From Atriophallophorus winterbourni (lineage: Eukaryota; Platyhelminthes; Trematoda; Plagiorchiida; Microphallidae), in contig JACCGJ010020255.1 in assembly GCA_013407085.1 (NCBI GenBank), positions 62,001 through 126,000 of the forward strand: a DNA stretch of 64,000 nt, in the 5' to 3' direction. Within the stretch, counting starts at the first letter, position 1. Each line of letters begins with the position of its first letter. Positions 34,301 through 46,613 of this stretch are shown here, in pieces. The notes below the pieces were generated by a model. It was not told the origin of the DNA and did no database searches. It worked only from the letters and a program-made list of their open reading frames with translations. The translations under genes were made by a program, and so were the position numbers.

Positions 34301-35340
34301 TAAACTTGCTTCCACGCTGTTCAGCATTTTTCTGCTCTGCTTTTGAAGCACGCACGAAGTGCTGGCAAGCTTTACAACCTGAACCGGAGGAGAGCACGAA
34401 CAAAGTTACAAAATGTGCTAATCCGTGACTTGCTGTTTGTTGACGATGCTGCCTATATAACTCACTAACAAGAACATCTTTAGTCGCTAATGGACTGTTT
34501 TTCGTCCGCATACAAAGAATTTGGGCTAACAATCAGCATGAGCAACACCAAAGTCATTTATCGAGGGACTGTATCGCCTCTCATCATCACTGTTGGAAAC
34601 TGTCAGCTTGAATCAGTACATCATTTTACATACCTCGGTGCAATTATCGCGGATAACCTCTCGCTAGACACGGTGATTGATAATCGGATTGTTTGAGCAG
34701 CTGTTATTCTTTCCCGATTAAACTATTGTGTTTGAAGTAACTGCAAGCTGACTGTAAACACAAAGATGATGATATACAGCGCGTGCGCACTGAATGCTCA
34801 AATGTACGTCAGTGAAACCTGGACCACCTACGAAAGAAACGAACGAAAGCTGTATGCTTTCCATTTACATATTGTTGATCGACAGAGTGAATAATGCTGG
34901 AGTGCTTTTGAAAGCTGGTCTTTAGAGCATGTTCACTCTATTGTGACAGCGCTGCGGGCTGTGGCTTGGTCATGTCTACAGAATGGAAAATGGTCGTATT
35001 CCAGAAGATCTAATCTATATTGAGTTGCAATCAGTAAGTCGACCATCGGGCAGAACGCACTTGCGAAAAAAAGACGTTTGCAAAAGAAAAATGAAAGGTC
35101 TTTGCAATGAACCCCGATTTTGGAAAAACTTGCTATTGACATTGTAGGCATTGTGTTAAGCGTCATCTGCAACCTGGGGCGGAGCAGATACATCTTGAGG
35201 CTGCTAAACGCAAATCACGCCGCCGGCTTGCAACTAATGCAACGCAACCGAGTAATAACTTTTGTTGCCAGCGCTGCGGGAATCGGTATCGGAATCTTCA
35301 GTCATTTCAAAACCTTCAAAACATAGACATTTGTGATTGT
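31380..35340 (+). mobile_element. Second-type RTE LINE, full-length span but heavily decayed
   Basis: The order of an endonuclease-reverse transcriptase is visible in shifting frames. AVINNELRRLIVDVAALQET lies near 32395. A long open piece at 32706-33287 reads WQNCLGNFVVGKTYEN, KNWHQIDLTLVRR and SYQSADCDSDRSLVCAKL. Reverse transcriptase remnants run through 33680-34700 (ITVGNCQLESVHHFTYLGA near 34580) and a C-terminal cysteine tail sits near 35270. It resembles the family often annotated as craniofacial-development-protein-2-like in animals, which is a LINE. It differs in sequence from the RTE at 37619. Unit C has no such insertion. A foreign repeat sits inside it at 32090-32235. Confidence 0.7.
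32090..32235 (+). repeat. Copy of an intron-1 segment inside the LINE, with flanking direct repeats
   Basis: The segment matches 9615-9740 (intron 1 of copy A) and 40950-41070 (copy B), with landmarks GCGTTTGTAGCATAATAC and GGATGGAGAGGCAAGTTAC. On both sides lies a diverged direct repeat of about 60 bp (31999-32059 and 32232-32293), seen in the repeated AATCAACNGACAAGCAGA and GCGAAACGNACTA runs. Confidence 0.55.
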
Positions 35341-35934
35341 GATGTACATTCATGAACGAAATAAATCAAAAAAGGCCAACAACAATGAAGGTGGTGTAAT
35401 TAACCCAGAATAATTCAGCTGATTACCCGGCTTTAGCCTTTGTTTTTATGCATTTTTTCACAGGCTTTTATACAAGTAAAGTTTGTAAATGATCCGTTAA
35501 TTATAATCGTTGAAGTAAATTTGACGAAATGTAAGGATATCAAACTTAGCTTTGTATTGCACTGCTCACAAAAAGTTTAAATTTTGTAACCATGTTTACC
35601 TTGGCGTTTTAATCGGACATACGAACTTCATATACATCATCACAAAATGATTGCAGCTTTTAACAATCGCATCAATTAATTTTAAACAATACATTTCAGG
35701 CGATTGCTTCACTTTATAATTTCATCAATTGACCACTAAGCAGAGGTTTGCTGGAATACATATTACTGCGTGCACCTGTTAACGGTGAGCATAAAATGAA
35801 CTGATGTATAATGTATAATGGCAGGATTCTCGGTGGTAACGAAATCAAGGATAATAAACTTCTACCTTGACTCTACGATGTAGTAGGTCGCAGAGTTATG
35901 GGCTCCTAGGCGATGCAAAGGCATTGTTATCTTC

Positions 35935-36190
35935 GACAAAATCTATCACACAGCAACAAAGTTAGTGATGGGTCTTCAGAATGTTTCGTAGCCTGACATT
36001 TTGCGATGTCTGGGTCCATGGGACATTACATAAATGAGGATACGACGCGATATTATTCTAACATATAGAGTTGTGTCTACAGAAAAACATCCACAGAAAC
36101 ACTTGCTTGATTTATGTGATGGAAAAGGGACACGCGGACATACCTTATGTCTTGACGTCTAAAATTCCCGTATTGATTTTCGGGGACATT
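35935..36190 (+). repeat. Dispersed repeat, family R1 (direct copy, unit B)
   Basis: Matches 62565-62815 in the same orientation and 25880-26130 and 49110-49345 in inverse orientation. In unit B one copy lies upstream of the gene and an inverted one downstream. Confidence 0.55.
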
Positions 36191-37130
36191 TTATTTCGTC
36201 GTACGTGCTTTAGGTCTTTGGAATTCCCTTACCCAATACGTGGTTGAATCTACTTGTTTTGCAGTGTTTGGAGCGAAATAAGACTTGCACATGCAAAATA
36301 ATATAATTCGCTTGTCTTAATTTTTTATTCTCTTTTTCTCTTTTATAATGTTATATTTTTCGCATTTTTATTCATACAGTAATCCTGTGGTGTTGGGAAG
36401 TAATGACTTTTTTGAACATAAATTATTGAAACATGATCCTAGGGGCTTTTAGCAGCACTATAAATTGGTCGTTCATAAATCTATTTGTGCATTCCCTTAT
36501 AAAGTCAGTTTGTGATTCTGTAATCAAATACGTTTGTTCTCCATGTGAATTTTATTCTAAAATAGATTCAATTCAAACTTTAACTTATTGCAGAGTTCCG
36601 AGAACTGGTCGCCACTCACAGAGATGCATCGTCACATAAAGTTTGCTTGAACTAAAAGAGATCGTATAAGTTACATTTGATTGGATTGATCCAATTAATC
36701 TCAGGTTGCTGAAAAAATTCACAGACCATCTTAACAGCAGAGATTACTTTGATGGACAGATCAGATACAGATGCCTTGATACATTCGCCATTACCCCAAA
36801 CATTAAGTTTATGTGCAGGCGAAATCAAGCTTAGTTTCGCAGTGTATAATATGCGTTCCCACTCGTGGGCATAGCGAATTTACGATTTATCTCATGTTAA
36901 TAAATGTTAGCACGCCGTTTTGACGCAAATACATCGGTAATATCCTATTACAATTGTTACCTTGAATAATTGTGAGAAATCCTTAGAATGAACATTAGTG
37001 CGTTTTAAATATCAACGCCTCATTTAAACACCCGACATTTGGCAGACGACTTCGTCATTTCGAAAGGATGTTCACTGCTGGTAAATGCTTCTTATGAACC
37101 CAAATCCCGACCATTTAAATTCGTCTGAAA

Positions 37131-37206
37131 TTCAAATTATTTGAAACAACTTGCTGACCAACCAATAAGATTTCATCACACAATCCCATAGTTTAGTATA
37201 TAAGTA
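37131..37206 (+). promoter_or_regulatory. Promoter of the PAN-like pseudogene, copy B
   Basis: TTCAAATTATTTGAA (37131-37145), CCAAT (37162-37166) and TATATAAGTA (37197-37206) repeat the arrangement of copy A. The promoter looks intact although the coding region is broken, so the locus may still be transcribed. Confidence 0.55.
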
Positions 37207-37618
37207 TTAAACAATGCTGAAAGCACAATCACTGTGCATATGAAAATGTCACTGTTGGTTTTGCTGAGTTTGATCTACAATATTCTCTCGGTTGAAGGAA
37301 CTGACCAACGAGAACAATCCCCGGTTTGTTTCACCCGGAGTCTTATTCGTTCGCGTCTGAGCATGTGTGACAGCTTTCAGTGGAATATCACGAAGAACCA
37401 CAAGCACCCTTTAACCTGGAAAATGCGATTTTGGAATGCCAGAAGCAATGTTTTTGGAACATTCCGTGCCATCGGTTTACATACACAAAGAAGGTACGTG
37501 AATAATTTATGCAATTTGATGTTTCATATTATTTGCTTCGAATTACGAAAGTGATCATTTCACACCCATCATTGTTGGTTATCTTTAATTTCACTGAATA
37601 CAGATCTCGTTGGTGGCT

Positions 37619-40600
37619 AGTTCCCCAAGAAACTTCATGACGATGTCTCAACGTATATCTCAGCTCTCTGCTACGGCGTTCCCGAGACGCGACGCGCCCT
37701 TGGCTCTCCCAGCGGCTAGGGTAAAAAGTAAGCTAGCTGGGTCCATAAATATCCGTAAGGTCTTTTATCTGGGATGTTGGAACGTACGGACACTGCGTGA
37801 AGTTGGTAGTCAAGCAATCACGATGCGCTCTTTATTGGACTACCAAGTAGATGTTGCTTGTCTTTCCGAGGTCCGCCTTCCCGGATACGGATCCAAATCG
37901 ATCAAGGTCCCCGGAGTCGATCGTAATTATTGGCTTTTTTATAGTGAGCCCGAGGATGGATCTGGTCAGCATGGAGTAGCGATAGCGCTCAGCGACCATG
38001 CTAAACAAGCACTTATGTCATGGATGCCTGTATCCCCGAGAATTGCGGTGGTCCGGCTGAGGGGTCACCCTTTGAATATAACAGTCGTTTCGGTGTATGC
38101 CCCAACCCTATCAGCCGACCAAACTACAAAAGACGATTTTTATAACCAACTTCAATCCGTAGTCGATAGAGTTGCTGGAAACGACGTACTGGTTGTGGCT
38201 GGTGACTGGAACGCTCGTACAGGATCAGCAGATTCCGCAACAAACCGAATCCTGGGAAAATTTGGCCTAGGGCAGCGCTGCGCGAATGGCGATCAACTGA
38301 TCGAGTTTGCGGCCTACAATCACCTTTGCATCTGTAACACTAAATTCCAGCACCCTAAAAAACACTTGGTCACATGGTACTCGAACGATAGTAGAACGGC
38401 GAACCAGATCGAATATGTTTCAATTCGCGCACGTTTGATTTCTTCGGTGCTCGACTGTAAGTCCTATCGTGGAGCCGAAACAGGGAACGCAGCAGGCACC
38501 GATCACACACTTGTTCGCGCAAAGCTCCGACTTCGCCTGCTTAACCGCCAAAGGAAAACTTCTAGGAAGCGCTTAAACTTGGAAGCCTTAGGAAACCCGG
38601 CCCAACGTAACAAGCTCATTGACGATATCGCTGAGCGGTTGGATGGTAGTGATGCATCAGTCGAACAACAGTGGTCCAGACTGAAGACCGCTACTCAGAC
38701 TGCAGCACTAAAAACCCTAGGCACGGCTTCTCGCCGCCGACGAGATTGGATTTCTCAGAACACCATCGAGCTCTCTGCCCGGGCAAGAGACGCTCGAATG
38801 CATGGTGCATCTGATTACCGCCTCCTCAGGAGAGCTGCTACACGATCAGCCCGCAAGTATCGTCAGCTATATTGGGCAGAAACCGCATCCGAAATGGAAG
38901 CCGCAGCAAGTATAGGAGACTTTGGACGACTGTTTTGCCTGATTCGCAGAGCATCTGGAAGCTGTGGTTTTTGTACGAACCTTCGAGATTAGTCGGGACA
39001 GATGATATTTGACCTTCATCAAAAGATAGATAGGTGGGTTGAGCACTTCAGTCAGCTACTGAACCGTCCGTCATCTATCGATGCAGTATTCACTTCCCCG
39101 ATAAATAGCTGTGAATACCCGGTCAACTGCGAGGCACCATCAGAATACGAGATATCAAGTGTTTTACGACGAATGCAGAATGGTAAATCGCCAGGTGAGG
39201 ACGGAATTTCCGTTGAACTTATTAAAGCCTGTGCCGACGTATTACTATCTCCGCTACACCGGCTGTTTTGTTCGATCTGGGAGACGAAAGTTTTCCCATC
39301 AGACTGGGGGATGTCTATCATTCTACCACTGCCGAAACGTGGAGATAAATCTGTGTGCTCCAATTACCGCGGAATAAGTCTAATCAACACCGCTGATAAT
39401 TTGTTTGCAACGCTTCTGCTTAATCGGTTCTCCGCCGGAAGAAATCTGCGCACCAGAGTTAACCAAGGTGGATTTCGCCCTGGGATGGGTTGCGTAGATC
39501 AAATATTTACTTTACGCAGGATCCTCGAGCACCGTGCACGGTATCAACAGCAAACGATAGCTTGCTTTATTGATTTCCGCGCCGCCTTCGACTCCGTAGA
39601 CCGTGGTTGTTTATGGGGCATCATGCTATCGGATGGGCTTCCATTAAAGCTCGTCAACCTAATCAGAGCCAATTACAGCTCTACAAGGGCACGGGTTCGT
39701 GTCTACGGTGAAGAATCGCGTGAATTTAACTTGCACACAGATGTCAGGCAAGGCTGCCCGCTATCGCCGGTTTTGTTTAACTATGTCGTAGACTGCATAA
39801 TGAACCAGGCGTTAACAGAGTATCAAGGGGTGCAAATTTCAACGGATTTATGGATTTCCGATCTTGACTACGCTGGCGATATAGTCGTTCTGGGCGACAA
39901 TACCGAAAGGCTGCAAAGCGTTTTAGACCGCATTAGTGCCACTGTCGCGAAAGTCGGTCTTGAAATATACGCGGCTAAGACCAAGACATTTTTTTATTCC
40001 GACACACATCAGGCATCCAGCCACTTCGCGTCCAGGGTTGTCCGATCGAATACGTTCCAGTCTTCAAATACCTCGGCTCTAGTATATTGTTCAATGGTCA
40101 GGCGAAAGATGAAGTAAAGTTAAGGGTCGATCGTGCTCGTAATGCGTTTTTGCAGTTGAAAGGCACCCTTTGGCGCAAGCCCGGGATCAGCCTAAAAACT
40201 AAGACGCGTGTTTATCAAGCAGCGATCCGCCCTGTACTGCTTTATGGATGCGAGACATGGCCTTCAAGCTCACAGGATGTACGCACATCAGAAGTGTTCG
40301 ACCATTGGTGCCTCAGGGTAATCTTGGGCATCCGATATACTGACCGAGTATCTAACGCAGCCGTACGAGAGCGTTGCAGCGGACTATCTCCACTTTCCGC
40401 TCACATACAACGGCGAAGGCTGCAATGGTTTGGCCACGTCCTCCGAAAGACAGACACAGCACTTCCAAAACTCGTCATCGACCCCAAACCCGTTTGCACC
40501 TGGCGTCGGCGGTAAGGTGGTCAAGTGAAAAACTGGCTGTCAACTGTGAAAGAGGATGTAGACACCCTGGGTCTGCGTATCGTCTACGGAGTTCGCAGGT

Positions 40601-40692
40601 GGGAACGAGACTGGATCACGATCTGCAACAATCTCGCCTCCGATCGACGTGCGTGGGCTGGTGCGATCCGAGACATCAATGAAGCCGGCTAA
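37619..40692 (+). pseudogene. RTE endonuclease-reverse transcriptase, interrupted three times
   Basis: The endonuclease occupies roughly 37760-38560 (YLGCWNVRTLREV, SEVRLPGYG, VVSVYAPTLSADQT, VAGDWNARTGS, GTDHTLVRAKL). The reverse transcriptase follows from about 39180 (GKSPGEDGISVELIKA, NYRGISLINTADN, CFIDFRAAFDSVDR, VRQGCPLSPVLFN). The tail contains GCETWP and QWFGHVLR. An in-frame TAG at 38990-38992, a frameshift near 40040 and a TAA at 40513-40515 interrupt it. The catalytic YADD box reads YAGD at 39869-39880, a loss of an essential aspartate. It is about 1020 codons long overall, normal for the clade. Confidence 0.8.
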
Positions 40693-40738
40693 TCCACCCG
40701 TGGAGCCAGCGGCACAAAAGTGAAAGTAAAGTAAGTAA
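37619..40738 (+). mobile_element. RTE-type LINE, nearly full length, inserted in intron 1 of copy B
   Basis: The element spans about 3.1 kb and ends in the short tandem repeat AGTAAAGTAAGTAAG. Copy A shows the empty site near 9400 (GGCTGG/GTCTG), with no host bases lost. The first part up to 2.1 kb matches the copy at 1-2072. Both share the same 5' start, so the insertion is probably complete. No clear target-site duplication is visible. Confidence 0.8.
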
Positions 40739-42498
40739 GTTCTGTGAAATTCTACCAGACTTGACTGAAACTAGTTCAATTAACACATTTCGGCCAATAA
40801 TTATAGTGCACAGTTTTTTTTGAAGTTTTTGGTTCAAATTGATTTTCTGGGATTGAGTAAACACAAAAAGAGCTTAAATGAAACGATTAATGAATAAAAT
40901 GAAAAAGATGACTCGGCAATTTTTGTTATCACTCGTTAGTAATAAAATAGATTGTGCGTTCGTAGCATAATACAAACGAGTGACTGTCACTTTGAACCTA
41001 TATCTAACTCATTTTATCGTGTGGAATGCATCCATACAATATCGATGCAGATCCAAGTTACACATCTTGCGGATATATACTAAACGGCGCACACATTACC
41101 TGTATCTTGAGTGTTTAGATTCGCCTTTCGTGGTGCAATGTTGTTGATAATTGTACCTGATTTCACCCAATGAGCATTTAGATGGTGTAACAGTTGGGTC
41201 AGTATGCCGCTGTTTAGTGCCATAAGTATCCAATTTTGCTATCGCAGGTTGTGCAGTAAAATCAAATATAGGTGTTTTGTGATCGTTTCTTATATATTAC
41301 ATCCATGCATTCACAACATGCGTGTTTTAATAAGCAACGTGCTTTGTCGAATCGACATAAAAACCTTGCTAACAGCTGAGTCGAATGTATAGCTATATCT
41401 AAAACACGGAAAAGTAATTTCTTCATGTGATCAAATGGTCGGCTGAATAAAAAAATGGGAATTTTGAATCTAGTTCGTGCTGATTTGACCGAAAGTTACG
41501 TATTCCGCATCGGTAAATAGGCAATTGTATTATTATTCTACTTCTGTTTTCAAATAAGTTGAACTATTCTGTGCCATTGTTCCGGAGGCAATAGTTTGTG
41601 GGTTCACGGTTTAATTTGCCGGATCTTCATGATTTACTGATATACACTTTTGCTGGACGGTGCTAGTTTTCCAATGTTTGATGATTGGCACCATTCAAGC
41701 TCATTATCCTAATACGCAAAATACATGTTCATCATTTTTTAGATTTATAGTGAAGTTATTGTAACAGCTGAAAATTCGTGTGTACGAATAAAGTCAATTT
41801 CTTCTTCTTCTTCATCTTCTACAATCTAAGCAAGAGTAGTTCCTCATTGCTCGCATTTTCATGACACACATGTCTTGAATATTACAATCATCAGGTAGCA
41901 ACAGTACAATCGAGATTCGCATGACCGGAAAAAGCGGAAATACGGTAACCAAGTAGCGTTTGTAAACCGCTTTTTAATAGGTTCACTCTGATCAGTTCAA
42001 ATTGAAGTGTTAGCAAACAATTAGATGCTGTTAAGGACACCGTTTTGAACAAAGATCCGCGTTTTTACGCGGATACTACGGGTATCGTATCAATTGCAAT
42101 CATCGCAGAGACAGTAGTATAAGAATCCTCTCGCAAAAGTGATGCTAAACGCCCCATGAATTCAGATTTTTCAATCAAAAGGAGCTTCTAACGTTTTTGT
42201 CGATTATAAAAGAATTTTTTAATGTACTGACTCGAGAATAATTCACCAAGTTCGCAGAACGGGTAACAGAAAATCGTAATGTACAAATTTTATATATTTA
42301 TTTTAGAATATACACAACTGAAACATTTCACTGAACCTGGTCTCAGTGTCTCAAACTGATGAGGGCAAACAGCCAGAAACCGGTTTATGTGAATAATTTT
42401 GGGGATGTGAGTAGCACAGCATATTTGTTTCAACATGTTCAAATATTCGGAAATCAGCCTTACCAATTCAAATTAGCTAAGTGCTTCTTTTTTTTCAG

Positions 42499-42583
42499 AG
42501 GTGTGATTTGTCGTTCGGTCTCTCAATGGACCAACAAATAGAAGGTACAGAAGTAATTGGCATTTACCTACTGGCATGTTGTA
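42499..42583 (+). pseudogene. Exon 2 of copy B, still open
   Basis: 85 nt with the acceptor TTTTTTTTCAG and donor GTGAGT. It reads CDLSFGLSMDQQI and ends YLLACC. Nearly all differences from copy A change the amino acid, which fits either relaxed constraint or fast divergence. Confidence 0.6.
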
Positions 42584-43464
42584 GTGAGTGCTATTGTTGG
42601 TTGATGCTGCATTGGCTAATCCATTCGCCAAAAAACAGATCATTTTAGTTACTCACATGTTCCCCATACATGTTATACGGGTTTAGGCCAATGATCATAA
42701 AAAAATCCATTTGCATGCATTTCCATCGCACTTCTTCAACTGTTTCATGCGGATGCAGGTCCTATTGTCCCTACCTGATGAGTGGGGTGTGTGATGGAAA
42801 TGCATGCAAATGACCATATATGTACAACATCTTTATGTTGTTTTCGTTTGTCGAGCACGTACAAAACTTAAGTCGGACTGCCAGAATCACGTCATTCTTT
42901 TCGATTGGTGTTAATAAGATTAAGAAAAAAATGTTTGACTTCATACGCCGAATACAAGGTACAGGGAATTGTTGTGAAACATTTGTTGCAAACATTTTGC
43001 TAATAAACTAGATTATATGTGAAAAGTATCAATTAAGATGGACAAGCATCAAACTCCAGTCGACAAATTGTAACTTAATGTCGTTTGTAACTTGTCGTCA
43101 TTTTGTATATTTTTTGGTTGAAGTATTGAAATTAAAACTAATTCAAGTTTTAATCGTTCATAAAAGGGAATGCTTTATAGTAATCATAGATTAAAAATAT
43201 GAGTAATGCATGAAAACAACCCAAATGTTCTATCAATATGGAGAGTCAGCATGTTTATTCAGGTACGAATTTGGAATTGGTTCACATATACTTGTCTAGT
43301 TCAGCCTTGAACAAGTTTAGGATGGATGCACAAATGATATGTAAGGGCAGCAAGTTTCATATAAAATAAAATTCTGACAGCAATGAAGAACGTTCAAAAA
43401 TTTGATATAAAATGTGGAATAATGAAGTTATTGTCATGAGATCTGCTATCACGTACTTCATGCT

Positions 43465-43545
43465 AATTACACAGGTGTTCAAGTGGGTGATCCACTGTAC
43501 GCAGAATGTTGAAGAGCTGGATCAAATCACGTCTGCTGAAAATTC
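43465..43545 (+). other. Copy B counterpart of the conserved intron-2 block
   Basis: 79 of 81 bases agree with 13370-13450. The acceptor-like TTACACAG and the ATTAAA further down (near 43669) are also kept. Confidence 0.5.
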
Positions 43546-44477
43546 GTGTATGCAAATGAAGCCAATTTCTTTTTCTATTGTTTATTCGATGCACATGTTT
43601 CATTGCATAAGATTTTGAATTTTAAGTATGTTAGAAGTTAAAAGTATGGTGCGAGGGCGTGCCAAAATTAAACGACACACACTGTTTCGAGACTCACGGT
43701 GTAATAATGTGCTCGAATTCCGTTTTGATTCTGGGCAGTCCTCAAATTGTTTACTTTGTCTCGTTATTCATATCGACTTAACTTCATAAATGTAATCAAT
43801 TAGGATTCCGAGAGCTACACGAATACGGGATTAATAAACTAGTATCAATAATACAATATCGCGATTGTTTTGATGAGCCTACATTGATACGTTACGATGC
43901 ATTTCAGACCCAAAAGAAACGAAAAAACGCACTTGATCGTGGAACCACAACGGCAAGCCAATTAACCGAAAACCTAGTTGACGAGCCCGAAGAGTTCAAG
44001 TAAAAAACGGAAAAGATCCCGGATGTCGAAGCGCATTCGAAAGAAACTAAGTGATGTGAAAAACCTGATAAATAAAATAGGAAATAATGTGGACTTGGTT
44101 ATAAGAATCGTGAGCCATGAAATTTAGACAATCCTAACCAGTGACATCAAACGTTCAGTGACATGACTGACTGATTAGCTTCATCAATGAATTTGCGATT
44201 TGCTTGAAAAAACATGACATGCTTTACGTTATTTATTTATCCATAATTGCGCCATTTTCTTAAGCTAATATTATAAAACAAATACATAAATTGTTGTGTT
44301 TGGTATTCGTTTATCATCCAGCAAATTTGTTTCTCTAGTTTAATGGCGATAGTCAGAATATGGAATGTAATTGATCTTGCCTTAAAAATCCTAAAGAAAC
44401 CCAAGGTATCTCCGGTCACGTAGATACAGGGCCTATCAATTGACTTATTTACTCATCGCAATGGGGCTCACAGTGCT

Positions 44478-46613
44478 CGAGTAAACGTGTGAGAGATGTA
44501 ACAATATTTAACTATCATGAAAAAGGTTTACTAAATATCAAAACAAATTTACAATAAATAATTTTTCATCCGTTGCTGTACTGAATGTCATACCTCATAG
44601 ATTTCTACTCTAATAAACTACTGAGTGCACGTCTACTAGCCATCGTGCTTTCTACACTTGATGCAGTACATTTACGTCTACGGGGTCGACAATGTAGCCT
44701 GCTATTCAGCTAAAGCTTAGTCGCATTCTTCAGCGTTCTACCTTACAATGAAACGTATGCACTGCATTTGAAAACATGCATTTTTTAGCCCGTCATTCAT
44801 AAAAACTCTCCCTCACAAAACTCTTTCATTCGATCCGGAGGTATCCCATAACAAGTTTCACCAAATTCGCCACCTCTTGAATTATTAAGTGGAATGACTA
44901 TCAACGAATACATGACTGGGCGGGAACTTCGTCAACTAGACAAAAAGAAGTCCTTAGACACAGACAAAATTACCCGCTTTATACTCCGCAGGTGTCGCGT
45001 TGCTTTGACTGCTCGTCTCACTCGCATATTCAGTGTCAGCTTAAATGAAGGAAAAATACCAATGGAAAGCAGGGATGATATCTCCTATATATAGAAGCGG
45101 TAGCCGTTCAGGCACAGCAAACTATAGACCGGTAACGGTACTTCCGGTGATCTCTAAGTTAATGGGACGTATTGTGACTGCGCGCATGAGGAAGCATTTT
45201 AAAAACAAAAACGTTTGACCACAGCACAACACGGTTTTCGAAGAGATCGTTGCTGTTCATCTAACTTTTTTCAACGTTCGAGGATTGAACCAAGGCACAA
45301 GACGTGAGTAAGGCTGTACATGGTTGCTACATCGATATTTCCAGAGCTTTTGAAAGAGTCAACCATGTCATTTTATTATAAAAGCTCGAATCTTTTTGGA
45401 ATAACAGCAATATTGCTAATTTGGATGAGCAACTATCTTACTGATAGACACGTCCAAGTTCGCGTTGGCAGCACCTCATTTAGAAAAACAGACGTCACAA
45501 GTGAAGTTCCGCAAGGCTCGGTGCTTGGACCTCTTTTATTCTTGGTGTATATGAACGATATAGTAGAGAATATTGGATGCAACTTCATACTATTTGCCGA
45601 TGATTTTGAAATATGGAAACGCGCCAGGTCTGTTAATGACTGTATGGCATTACAACGGGATCTAAGCATCTTATTTTGTTGGTCTCAGTTAAATGAGTTA
45701 CCATTCAACCCTGCGAAATGTAGAATGCTGCAGCTTGGAAAATCTCTGCACCACACGTATCAGCTTGGCATGCAAGATCTCATCTGTACCACTGCAGAAA
45801 AATATCTTGGTATCTGGGTTTCGTTGAACATTAGGCCTGGACTTCATTGTCGCGTGGTGTAAAATGAAGCTTGTCGTATCATGAGTCTTCTGAAAAGAAG
45901 ATTTTCGATTTTTACGCCCGAAACCCTACCCTGGGTTATTGACACGTATATACGTCCAGTTATAGAATATTCAATTCAAGCTTGGGCACCATGGCTGAGG
46001 AATAATATCGAACTACCCGACAGGATTTATCATCATGCTACAAAGTTAGTCTCTCGGTACAGAAATTTGCCTTCCATGTTAAAACTGAACCTACGAGGGA
46101 TACGTAGCGACATCATGTTGACATTCGAAATACTGCATTCTGTAAACCACCCCCTTAAACACTTGCTAAAGCCCAATGACATTACTCGAACGCGAACACA
46201 TTCAAACGCTTTAAGCATTCCGCATTATCGATTGGATATACGCCGTACTTTTTTCTCGGTAAGACTTTGTTCTTCTTGTGACTATTTGCCTGAAGAAATC
46301 ACACGATCCAAATCTGTTGAGGTTTTTGCTTCCAAACTCGATGAGTTTATGACGCATCATGCCCTATGCGATTGTCCCTATTGATTTTTTAGATATAGTT
46401 ATATATTTCTTATATATTCCATATACCTATGGTTATTGTTAGGCTTAATACATTTCCTACCATGGATGTTTTTGAGTTCTGAGTTCTAAGTATACAGTTT
46501 AGATAAATCACTCATGTGTTAGGTGTGAATGTGCTATTATAATTTGGTGTAAATAGTTTATTACTTTTTCACTGTTTCAAGAGTTAGTTTATATAATATT
46601 ACTATCCCCACAC
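44478..46613 (+). mobile_element. CR1-like LINE, reverse transcriptase half
   Basis: The plus strand reads RT motifs in a few frames: LDKKKSLDTDKIT near 44940, NYRPVTVLPVISKL-like near 45120, QHGFRRD near 45230 and EVPQGSVLGPLLFLVY at 45505-45550. These are followed by the catalytic FADD at about 45596 and a long open C-terminal part (45320-45862, then 45881-46384, including TYIRPVIEYSIQAWAPW). It is 5'-truncated and has several stops before 45320. Unit A has the empty site near 14370. The sequence is distinct from the CR1 at 20206-25140, although from the same clade. Confidence 0.75.
45320..46384 (+). pseudogene. CR1 reverse transcriptase palm and C-terminal region
   Basis: Two open pieces, 45320-45862 and 45881-46384, are in different frames. 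The first runs from just after the fingers region through PQGSVLGP and FADDFEIW; the second holds the connection and C-terminal part ending LDEFMTHHAL. The frame change near 45865 needs one indel. The catalytic aspartates are present, but the palm start and the endonuclease are gone. Confidence 0.65.

Larger units (their letters stand above)
37240..44127 (+). pseudogene. PAN-like gene, copy B, broken in exons 1 and 3
   Basis: Exon 1 (37240-37493) keeps the signal peptide and first cysteines but has lost a net 13 bases near 37412, so the ECQKQC region is out of frame. It also lacks six bases in frame that copy A has and copy C lacks, which groups B with C. Exon 2 (42499-42583) is fully open with intact splice sites. 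Exon 3 (43908-44127) has lost one A in an A-run, gained in-frame stops where A has TCG ATC and AAT GAA, and its polyadenylation signal is changed. Intron 1 carries an RTE LINE of 3.1 kb. No full product is possible; a truncated secreted peptide from exon 1 is conceivable. Confidence 0.75.
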
